Shown: one piece after another, positions 17,413 through 25,229 of the stretch | Numbering within the stretch: the stretch's first letter is position 1 | Layout: every line of letters begins with the position of its first letter | Origin: Lautropia sp. | Lineage (GTDB): Bacteria > Pseudomonadota > Gammaproteobacteria > Burkholderiales > Burkholderiaceae_E | Reading direction: 5' to 3' | DNA length: 64,000 nt | NCBI GenBank assembly: GCA_030527825.1 | Contig: JAUNAC010000001.1 | Span: 682,001-746,000 of the forward strand | The notes under the pieces: model-generated | What the model was told of the DNA's origin: nothing | The model's input: only the letters and a program-made list of their open reading frames with translations | Databases searched by the model: none | Program-made: the position numbers and the translations under genes

Positions 17413-19632
17413 TCAGCCTTTGCGACGGGCGACGAATATATAGACAGAATGGGGACGCAGGGTCTGTGCTGCACGCCCTGTCGGTTCGACGGTGACTGTT
17501 TCCTCACCGATGGTCTTGGGACTTGTCGATTTGACCACAGGTGGCTGCAACATGGAATTTCTATTGATCGCCAGTCCAGTGCGCATGATTTGCGTCATGG
17601 TTTTATCAATCTGGGCCTCGGCAGAATTGGCCCGCCAGGGTCGACCATCGGCCTTGTTGGTGTCCAGTACCATGAACCACTCCCCCTCTGGCATTACAAA
17701 AGGCTGATCCTGAGAATCTGGATTAAAAATGATGAGCAGATCCTGTTCGTGCTCGTTGTGAGCACCAAGGAACTGGGCAAAGACACCTTCACTGGGCTGA
17801 TTCCATTCTTCTGTCAGCATGGATTTGCCTTGATTGTCCAGCCATTGGACATCCAGCATTCCCGATGCGGTGGGCGCACCGAGCAGCCATACCGGCAAGC
17901 GGAGTTGCGCGTGCTTTTTGCGCAGGCGAATCAGATGGGCGCTGAACTCGATCAGCGCGTCGTCAGCCGTTTCCCAGTTCACCCAGCTGATAGGATTGTC
18001 CTGGTTATAGGCATTGTTGTTGCCCGCCTGCGTGCGTCCCATTTCATCGCCGGCCGTGAGCATGGGCGTACCCTGGGCCAGAAGCAGGGAGGCGAGCATG
18101 CTCCGTCGCAGGCTGGCGCGGATGCGATTGATATCAGGGTCATCCGTTGGGCCTTCGACACCTGCGTTCCAGCTATGGTTGTCGTTGTGTCCGTCACGAT
18201 TGTCTTCCCCGTTAGGCTCGTTGTGTTTCTGGTTATAGGTCACCAGATCATTCAGTGTGAAGCCATCGTGTGAGGTGATGAAATTGATGCTGGACTGCGG
18301 GCAGCGGCCGTCATGATGGAATTGCTCGCTGGCACCCGCGAGTTGGCTGGCAAAAGCGCCACGATCCTTGTAGGGTTGTAGCCAAAAACGGCGCACGGTG
18401 TCACGGAAGCGGTCGTTCCATTCGCTCCAACCCGGTAAGTAGGCACCAAGCTGGTATCCACCCGCAGCGGCGTCCCAGGGTTCTGCAATCAGCTTGACAT
18501 CTGCAAGTGCGGGATCCTGGCGGATCGTCTGGAAAAAGGGCGCATAGCGGTCAAAGTGTCCCGGGTCGGGAGCGCCAGGCAGGGCTACGCGACCCAGGAC
18601 GGATGCCAGATCGAACCGAAAGCCATCCACGTGCATTTCCTGAACCCAGAAACGCAGCGAATCCATGATCATCTGCAGCGCGCAGTAATTGCTGGCGTTG
18701 ATGCTGTTGCCTGTGCCCGTGTAATTGGCGTAGTAGGCTGGATCCTGTCGGCTCAGATGATAGTAGGACTGGTTGTCCAGACCTCGCCAGGAGAGGGTTG
18801 GGCCGCGCTGATCCCCCTCAGGGGTATGGTTGTACACCACATCCAGGATGACTTCGATGCCAGCCTTGTGCAGGTTTTTGACCATCTGCCGGAATTCACG
18901 GCGCGCATCCTGACGGGCGAAGCGGCGATCCGGGGCAAAGAAAGCAAGCGTGTTGTAGCCCCAGTAATTACACAGACCCATTTCGATCAGCGTGCCTTCA
19001 CTGATGGACTCATGGACAGGCAGTAGCTCTACCGCCGTGACACCCAGTCGCTTGAGGTGCGCGATGGCAGCCGGGCTGCCCATACCCTCATAGGTACCAC
19101 GCAACGCTGCTGGCACATCCGGATGGCACTGGGTGAAACCCTTGACGTGGACTTCGTAGATGATGCTGTCGCACATCGGGATGCAGGGACGACGGTCGTC
19201 TTCCCAGTCGAAATCATCTGCGCAGGTGACGACCGCCTTGGGCATGTAGGCAGCATTGTCGTCTAGCTGGGTATCTGGCCGGTCCAGATGGGACTCATGC
19301 CACTGGAATTCACCATGCAGTTGCCGGGCGTAGGGATCCAGCAGCAGGCGGGCATGGTTGTAACGCAGCCCTCTGGGTGGATCGTACGGGCCATGGACTC
19401 GATAGCCATAAATCAGTCCTGGACCGACATCTGGCAAAAAACCATGCCAGACGTTGTTCTGTGGGCCGTTCATGGCGTAGCGATGGATTTCATGACCGTC
19501 TGTGTCGAATACACAGAGTGTCACACTGAGTGCACCGCTACTGAATACAGCAAAGTTGATGCCTCCTTTTTGGCAGGTGGCACCCATTGGCCAGGGGTGG
19601 CCCTCAGGCAGGGGGACGGTTTTGTCTTTCAT
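17413..19632 (-). CDS. glgX: Glycogen debranching enzyme (isoamylase type)
   Basis: It hydrolyses alpha-1,6 branch points of phosphorylase-limit glycogen. The product is 739 aa, the expected size. It has an N-terminal CBM48 domain (about 12-110, with GINFAVFSSGA) and a GH13 catalytic barrel with nucleophile region DGFRFDLAS, acid/base region LIAEPWD and FITSHDGFTLNDL carrying the third acidic residue. The C-terminus ends in a small beta domain. It lies 489 bp downstream of glgP on the same strand and 11 bp before malQ, making the degradation side of the locus. Confidence 0.95.
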   Translation of the reverse strand: MKDKTVPLPEGHPWPMGATCQKGGINFAVFSSGALSVTLCVFDTDGHEIHRYAMNGPQNNVWHGFLPDVGPGLIYGYRVHGPYDPPRGLRYNHARLLLDPYARQLHGEFQWHESHLDRPDTQLDDNAAYMPKAVVTCADDFDWEDDRRPCIPMCDSIIYEVHVKGFTQCHPDVPAALRGTYEGMGSPAAIAHLKRLGVTAVELLPVHESISEGTLIEMGLCNYWGYNTLAFFAPDRRFARQDARREFRQMVKNLHKAGIEVILDVVYNHTPEGDQRGPTLSWRGLDNQSYYHLSRQDPAYYANYTGTGNSINASNYCALQMIMDSLRFWVQEMHVDGFRFDLASVLGRVALPGAPDPGHFDRYAPFFQTIRQDPALADVKLIAEPWDAAAGGYQLGAYLPGWSEWNDRFRDTVRRFWLQPYKDRGAFASQLAGASEQFHHDGRCPQSSINFITSHDGFTLNDLVTYNQKHNEPNGEDNRDGHNDNHSWNAGVEGPTDDPDINRIRASLRRSMLASLLLAQGTPMLTAGDEMGRTQAGNNNAYNQDNPISWVNWETADDALIEFSAHLIRLRKKHAQLRLPVWLLGAPTASGMLDVQWLDNQGKSMLTEEWNQPSEGVFAQFLGAHNEHEQDLLIIFNPDSQDQPFVMPEGEWFMVLDTNKADGRPWRANSAEAQIDKTMTQIMRTGLAINRNSMLQPPVVKSTSPKTIGEETVTVEPTGRAAQTLRPHSVYIFVARRKG

Positions 19633-20121
19633 GGATCGTTCAAAATGCGTCCACGGCGTGCCCAGGTTTTCTGGATGGAAAAAATGACATGGACGGGACT
19701 AGAGGTCGGCTGTTCCGATCTGTACTGCAAACGCAGCCTGGTAGCCATACCATGGATGGCAACGGGCGTGTCTGCTGAATGCCTGCGTTTATCACGGCTC
19801 CGGACAAAAGTATGTCCAGTGTTGGTGAGGCATGGTTCAGTGCAGAGAGCCGGGCCATTACCGTCGTCGTGGGATGCGGACAATCACTCAATCAGAGCAG
19901 CAGCAGGTACGGGTGCCATCAGGTCTATGCAAGGCAAGGCTGCGCTGGAGAAGCGGCCAACCGTCTGGTCATGTGTGACCCGACGGGGGCCGCATCAGCA
20001 CCGGATAGGTTGGCATGGAAGATACCGCAAACATCTGGTAAATCCCATGCGTGACCCAACAACCGTTGGCATGGCGCCAACGCAGCGTCAGAGTATGTGC
20101 CAGGGCGAGCCTGCCCGCACC
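19633..20121. other. Intergenic spacer between glgP and glgX
   Basis: The 489 bp hold no recognisable gene; short frames on both strands lack family resemblance or ribosome sites. The length suggests a separate promoter for glgX-malQ, but I could not place one with confidence. Confidence 0.4.
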
Positions 20122-22614
20122 TCAGACTTTCAGTGGTTTGACGTCCCAGATCTTTTCCGCATATTCCGTGATGGTCCTGTCACTGGAGAAGATGCCCATA
20201 CCGGCAACATTGAGCACGGCCTTACGGTTCCAGGCGGCCGGATCACGATACAGCGCATCGACTTTTTCTTGAGTAGCTACATAGTCGGCGAAATCGGCCA
20301 GCAGCAGGTAAGTATCCTGCCGTAACAGGGAATCGGCGATCGGGCGGAACCGGCCAGCATCGTCTGGTGACCAGAACCCGCCGCCGATCTGGTCAATGAC
20401 CAGGCGCAGATCGGGATTTTCTTCGTAGTAACGGGCAGGATCATAGCCAGCGGCTTTGATCCGGGCAACGTCTTCAGTGCGGTGACCAAAGATGAAGATA
20501 TTGTCATCACCAACCTGTTCACGGATTTCCACATTGGCACCATCCAGCGTACCAATGGTCAATGCACCGTTAATAGCCAGTTTCATGTTGCCTGTACCCG
20601 AGGCTTCCGTACCGGCGGTGGAAATCTGCTCCGACAGGTTGGCGGCTGGCATAATCATTTCGGCTGCCGAAACACTGTAGTTGGGCACGAATACCACCTT
20701 CATCCGGTCGCGTAGTACGGGTTCGGCATTGACCTTGCGTGCTACATCGTTGATCAGTTTGATGATCAGCTTGGCCATCCGGTAGGCGGAGGCGGCCTTG
20801 CCGGAAAACAGGAAAGTCCGGGGCGTCCAGTCCTTATCGGGGTTGGCCACCATCTGGTTGTAGCGGTGCACGATGTGCAGCACATTCAGCAGCTGGCGTT
20901 TGTACTCGTGAAAACGCTTGACCTGAACGTCCAGCATGGCGTGCGGATCGATGTTCACCTCACCGTGAGTCTTGGCCCATTGCGCCAGGCGCTCTTTATT
21001 GGTGAGTTTGGCAGCAGCAAATGTTTTCAGGAAATCCGGCTTGTCCGCAAATTTTTTAAGCTTCGACAGCTCGCCCAGATCCTTGCGCCAAGTTGAGCCG
21101 ATGGACTTGTCAATCAGGGCGGACAGGGGACGGTTGGCGTTGGCCAGCCAGCGGCGGGGCGTGATGCCATTGGTGATGTTCAGGAAACGTCCAGGGAACA
21201 GGCGGGCAAAATCTGCAAAGATGGTATCGACCAGCAGCTGGCTGTGCAGTTTGGATACGCCGTTAACCTTGTGACTGGCCAACACCGAAAGGTAGGCCAT
21301 GCGGACACGGCGTTCGCCGGTTTCGTCGATCAGGGATACGCGCCGCAGCAGGTCGTGATCATCGCCATGGTGTGTACGTACCCAGTCAAGGAAGCGTTTG
21401 TTGATTTCGAAAATGATTTCCAGATGACGGGGCAGCACGCTGCGCATCATGGCCACGGGCCATGTCTCCAGCGCCTCTGGCATCAGGGTGTGATTGGTAT
21501 AGGAAAAAACTTTACAGCACTGCGCCCAGGCATTGTTCCAGGGTACTTTGTGTACATCCACCAGCAGACGCATCAGCTCGGGCACGGCGATAGCCGGATG
21601 CGTGTCGTTCAGATGGATGGCAACCTGTTCCGAAAGCTGGCTGAAATCCTCGTGGTTGTGCATGTAGCGGCGAAGGATGTCCTGCAGTGAGGCGCTGACA
21701 AAGAAATATTCCTGACGCAGACGCAGTTCACGACCCTGGTAGCTGGAATCATCCGGATAGAGCACGCGCGTGACGTTTTCAGACTGGTTCTTGCTGGCTA
21801 CGGCCTGCATGTAGTTGCCCTGCGAGAACAGGGTCAGATCCAGGCTTTCAGCTGCTCGGGCATGCCAGAGCCGCAGGGTATTGATAGTTTTGGTTTTATA
21901 GCCTGGAACGATCGTGTCGTAGGCGACCGCCATGACTTCTTCGGCGTCGTGCCAGATGGCACCCCGTTCGGCATCGTGCTCCACCCAGCCGCCGAATTTG
22001 ATCGGGAATGTAATCTGCGGACGGGCGAATTCCCAGGGATTACCGAGCCTGAGCCAGTCATCCGGCTGCTCGACTTGGTAGCCATCATGAATGGACTGAG
22101 CGAACATGCCGTAATCATATCGGATGCCATAGCCGAAGCTGGGTAGGCCGATGGTGGCCATGGAATCCAGGAAACAGGCTGCCAGGCGGCCAAGGCCGCC
22201 GTTGCCCAAGCCCGGATCAGCTTCTTCTTCCCGGGTTTCTTCCAGATCAACGCCGCCTTCGGCCATGGCAGTGGCCAGCTGATCATAGATGCCAATGGAC
22301 ATCAGGCTGTTGGTCAGTGCACGGCCAACCAGGAATTCCATCGACAGATAATAGACGCGTTTGACCTTCTGATCGTATTGCTGGCGCGTTGTTTCGATCC
22401 AGCTTTCAATCTGTTTGTCACGGGCAAGCCGGGCTAGTGCGGTGTACCAGTCAACTTTGGTTGCGGTCTTGGGATCTTTACCAATGGTATAGAGCAGGCG
22501 GTTGGCTACATACCGGCGCAACGCCTCGTTGTCGTTCTGGTCGATCGAGGTCGGTTCGAACGCTTCGGCCAGGGGAGTGGCAGTTTTTGTCGTTTTGGGA
22601 GTCTTGGAGGGCAT
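20122..22614 (-). CDS. glgP: Glycogen/starch phosphorylase
   Basis: It releases glucose-1-phosphate from the non-reducing ends of glycogen using phosphate and pyridoxal phosphate. The 830-aa product shows the phosphorylase signature TEASGTGNMKLAINGAL, in which the lysine carries the cofactor, and GLGGRLAACFLDSMATL-like N-terminal glucan-site residues (here GLGRLAACFLDSMAT). The frame extends 26 codons upstream, but the ATG at 22614 (MPSKTPK) has an AAGG-type ribosome site and fits family length, so I chose it. The locus thus contains glgC, glgA, glgP, glgX and malQ but no glgB. Confidence 0.95.
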   Translation of the reverse strand: MPSKTPKTTKTATPLAEAFEPTSIDQNDNEALRRYVANRLLYTIGKDPKTATKVDWYTALARLARDKQIESWIETTRQQYDQKVKRVYYLSMEFLVGRALTNSLMSIGIYDQLATAMAEGGVDLEETREEEADPGLGNGGLGRLAACFLDSMATIGLPSFGYGIRYDYGMFAQSIHDGYQVEQPDDWLRLGNPWEFARPQITFPIKFGGWVEHDAERGAIWHDAEEVMAVAYDTIVPGYKTKTINTLRLWHARAAESLDLTLFSQGNYMQAVASKNQSENVTRVLYPDDSSYQGRELRLRQEYFFVSASLQDILRRYMHNHEDFSQLSEQVAIHLNDTHPAIAVPELMRLLVDVHKVPWNNAWAQCCKVFSYTNHTLMPEALETWPVAMMRSVLPRHLEIIFEINKRFLDWVRTHHGDDHDLLRRVSLIDETGERRVRMAYLSVLASHKVNGVSKLHSQLLVDTIFADFARLFPGRFLNITNGITPRRWLANANRPLSALIDKSIGSTWRKDLGELSKLKKFADKPDFLKTFAAAKLTNKERLAQWAKTHGEVNIDPHAMLDVQVKRFHEYKRQLLNVLHIVHRYNQMVANPDKDWTPRTFLFSGKAASAYRMAKLIIKLINDVARKVNAEPVLRDRMKVVFVPNYSVSAAEMIMPAANLSEQISTAGTEASGTGNMKLAINGALTIGTLDGANVEIREQVGDDNIFIFGHRTEDVARIKAAGYDPARYYEENPDLRLVIDQIGGGFWSPDDAGRFRPIADSLLRQDTYLLLADFADYVATQEKVDALYRDPAAWNRKAVLNVAGMGIFSSDRTITEYAEKIWDVKPLKV

Positions 22615-23069
22615 CTTCACAGCCTTTTGGTGAAGTGGACAACAGCTATTAATTTTGCAGCCTTCCGGCGGACGGTGCCAGCTATCCGGCATATTTTGAT
22701 TGGTGAAATGAAAGGGATAGGCTGTCCGTTTTCAGGTCGACGGCTGCTTCTGGCCCGGGTCGATGGTGATTTTGAACAGGAAAGGCTACGTAGAGAGCGA
22801 ATACTGGACGCAGAAGAAAAGCCAGTCATTCCGCATGATGAAGAATATGCCACATGGTGGTTCGTGGCATGCCCGAAGGATCTCTGGCCAGCTGCCAGAC
22901 ATGTGGCGCATGCTGCACCAGATAAGGCATTGTACGTAGTGGCGTTAGATGATAATCCTTTGTAATCGTGGGCAGTTAGATGATGATGTCTTCACGAAAG
23001 CGTCTCCTGTCACGTTTTATTGAGATATGCTCATTCAGATCGCGGCGTCTGTTTCATGGAGCGCTAGCG
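22615..23069. other. Upstream region of glgP
   Basis: No convincing gene lies here. An open frame of 112 codons on the plus strand (22627-22965) has no family resemblance and no ribosome site, and faces away from glgP. The glgP promoter should be in this stretch. Confidence 0.4.
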
Positions 23070-23100
23070 ACCATCGTTTTTCAAGGTGAAAAACGATGGT
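23070..23100. terminator. Perfect 13-bp stem-loop upstream of tRNA-Tyr
   Basis: ACCATCGTTTTTC and its exact complement flank a 5-nt loop (23083-23087). The stem carries T5/A5 tracts close to the loop but no T-run after it. It could be a bidirectional terminator insulating the tRNA promoter at 23,273, or a recombination or protein-binding site. Confidence 0.4.
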
Positions 23101-23272
23101 TATGCCGTGTCTCAACCCCATTTTTTGTTGACTGGATTGCAGTTTTGTCAATGGCCTGGAGCCGACGTTGGCTAGGAAAACAATGCGTGCCGGGGTCGTC
23201 TCGCCTGCATGTCAAAAAAGTGTGGTGAGTCTGGCTAATTCCCGACTTAGGTATACAGTTATTTCTCAGGAT

Positions 23273-23302
23273 TTGACAGAGTTAGCGATCTTGCGACATA
23301 AT
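23273..23302 (+). promoter_or_regulatory. Sigma70 promoter of tRNA-Tyr/tRNA-Gly
   Basis: A perfect -35 box TTGACA (23273-23278) is followed after 18 nt by CATAAT (23297-23302). The tRNA-Tyr 5' end lies 14 nt beyond the -10 box, so transcription would start just before the mature tRNA. Confidence 0.8.
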
Positions 23303-23316
23303 TTCTCCCCTTGCCC

Positions 23317-23402
23317 GGAGAGGTGCCCGAGTGGCTAAAGGGGGCAGACTGTAAATCTGTTGGCTTACGCCTACGTTGGTTCGAATCCAACCCTCTCCAC
23401 CA
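23317..23402 (+). tRNA. tRNA-Tyr (GTA)
   Basis: The 86-nt gene has a 7-bp acceptor stem GGAGAGG/CCTCTCC, anticodon GTA in CTGTAAAT, a long variable arm as expected for tyrosine tRNA, the T-arm GGTTCGAATCC and an encoded CCA end. Confidence 0.97.
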
Positions 23403-23557
23403 GTTTTCCGGCGTCTGTTTCACTCGCAGATGCTGTTTGGGGACATTGCCAGTAGGTCTGTAGCCGCCCAGGCGTAGAGGCAGATGGCAGGTTCCTTGCC
23501 GAACCAGGATCCGGTGTTCATCGGTTGGTGATCGCAGTTTCGGATTTCCTGTCTCTG

Positions 23558-23631
23558 GCGGGTGTAGCTCAATGGTAGAGCAGAAGCCTTCCAAGCTTAC
23601 GACGAGGGTTCGATTCCCTTCACCCGCTCCA
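23558..23631 (+). tRNA. tRNA-Gly (TCC)
   Basis: The 74-nt gene has acceptor stem GCGGGTG/CACCCGC, D-arm AGCTCAATGGTAGAGC, anticodon TCC in CTTCCAA, T-arm GGTTCGATTCC and an encoded CCA. Its last 14 nt form the left end of a 16-bp repeat found again at 37,885, marking it as the integration site of the island that follows. Confidence 0.97.
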
Positions 23632-23633
23632 TT
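23618..23633 (+). repeat. attL direct repeat (tRNA-Gly 3' end)
   Basis: A 16-bp sequence CTTCACCCGCTCCATT is identical to 37885-37900. With two mismatches the similarity extends to 23 bp (23614-23636 versus 37881-37903). Confidence 0.85.
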
Positions 23634-24169
23634 TTGACTTTTCAGGGGCTGCCACCGAACGCCAAAGAAGGTCGTCAGTCATTGTCAGGATTGAAGATTT
23701 TCATCACGCCTCGATCCACTGGCAGCCAGCGAAATCCACTCTCAGCCGGTTCTAACTGGTACGCTGAGCAGTACCTTGGCAAGGCAACAGATCTCCGTCT
23801 TGGCTTCGTTACCCGTAATCCAGCCCATGTCTGACATCATGGAAGACATGCTCTCGATGGTGGATATGGGGGCTTTGCCCGCGACCCTGCAGAACGCAGA
23901 AGGGCTCTCGGAACGGGTGCCTGCCGTATATTCCGACGCTCCATCCTTGGCCGATCGCCTGTCTTTTTCACCAGCGTCTACGCCCACGTTCGAGACAATG
24001 CATCCGTCCGGGAACACTTCATGGCGTAGCTGAAGTAGGGTATCGCGTCCCGCCGCCTACTCACCTGTCTTCTGGAAGATGCGTTCCTGTTATTCGCCGG
24101 GATGCCTTTCAACAATCCCTATCTGTCCTTAGTCCAGCGGAAATGACCACTTTGGAATTTTGATGACAT
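23634..24169. other. Left arm of island without recognisable gene
   Basis: Open frames on both strands (for example 23742-24017 minus, about 91 codons) have no family resemblance that I can see. This is where an integrase gene would usually be; none is visible. The segment is probably degraded cargo, like the pseudogenes just to its right. Confidence 0.4.
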
Positions 24170-24376
24170 AGGTAGGGATTTGACCAAGGCCTTGCCCGAC
24201 AGGTCATGCGCGGAAAGAAACGAGCGGATCACTGACGGTGCAGTCTGACCCTAGATGGGAAAGCCCAGGAACACCGTGTCGTAGTCCGAGATGTTTTGCA
24301 CCAACGTCCGCAGCGGCGGCTCGAAATTGCTGTCGTGCTCTCGCCGGGCCTAAGCCACGGTTGGCTCGTAGCCTTA
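24170..24376 (-). pseudogene. Flavodoxin-family remnant with nonsense codons
   Basis: Read on the minus strand, one frame gives NISDYDTVFLGFPI, a stop (24253-24251) where the family has tryptophan, then GQTAPSVIRSFLSAHDL; another in-frame stop lies at 24352-24350 after GYEPTVA. These strings match the flavodoxin_4 family (small FMN redox proteins). Beginning and end are missing, so the gene is dead. It lies divergent to a LysR pseudogene, the usual layout of a regulator and its target. Confidence 0.7.
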
Positions 24377-24441
24377 TAGGAATCTGGCATTCGGATGACA
24401 AGATAGTAAAATCAACTAATATTTTTGAGTCAATTTCATCA

Positions 24442-24927
24442 ATGGCCGGAGCGAATTACAACGATCTGTTGGCCTTCATGGCTGTGGCGCGCGAGCAGAG
24501 CTTTACTCGCACGGCGGCCTAGCTCGGGGTATCGCAATCAGCGCTCAGCCACATAATCCGGGTGCTGAAGGCCAGGCCGGGCGCGCGTTTGCTGACACGC
24601 ACGACTCGCAGGATTTCCGCGACCGAAGTGGGTGAACGACTGTACGCCAACGTCGCTTCCCGTTTCGAGGAGATTGATGCCGAAGTCGCCGCAGTATCTG
24701 AGATGCGGAACAAGCCCGCCACGTCATACGAACTCGCCCAGCACAATTGCATCAACCTGCGCCTGCCCACGCACGGCGGCTTCCTGCCGTGGGACTTTGA
24801 TCGGCTTCGTGCCCGAAGACATGGTGCTGGAGCATCTCGCGCAGAGCACCTGGTGTGCATGCTGGACGACTGGTGCGAACCGTATCCCGGTTATTACTTT
24901 TACTACCCCAGCCGCTTGCAGCCCTAG
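24442..24927 (+). pseudogene. LysR-family regulator remnant
   Basis: The frame starts MAGANYNDLLAFMAVA and reads the LysR helix-turn-helix, but a TAG at 24520-24522 interrupts it where homologues have a residue between TRTAA and LGVSQSALSH. It resumes in the same frame, then a large central deletion joins the linker to the C-terminal part (HNCINLRLPTHGG), and a frameshift separates PEDMVLEHLAQ from the end string LDDWCEPYPGYYFYYPSR. Nonsense, deletion and frameshift together show decay. Confidence 0.8.
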
Positions 24928-25229
24928 GCCTTGCGGTACTGATAGCTCAGCTAAGCGCTTGATCCAAAGATGCATTGCCAGACTCACACTGCCAATGTTT
25001 GATGCGAACGCCACTATCACTTCCGCCGATTTGCTGAGCGCAGCCGTGTAAAGACAGTGATCGCATTGGCTCGATGAAATGGCCGGGACAGTAATGTTTG
25101 CTGGCGCCTCGTTCGACATTGCGGCGCGACAACTATCAAAGCAAAGTCTGAACAGATCAGTGACGTTTTAACCGTGGTTATCTGTGCGCACCATCATCTA
25201 TCGCCTGTTTGTCATGGTGGCCGTGTTCT
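24928..25229. other. Spacer between LysR remnant and defence operon
   Basis: The 302 bp show no recognisable gene. It is the downstream side of the minus-strand defence operon; I saw no clear terminator hairpin with a T-run. Confidence 0.4.

Noticed and set aside
22627..22965. 112-codon plus-strand frame next to glgP
   Set aside because: No family match, no ribosome site, and it covers the likely glgP promoter.
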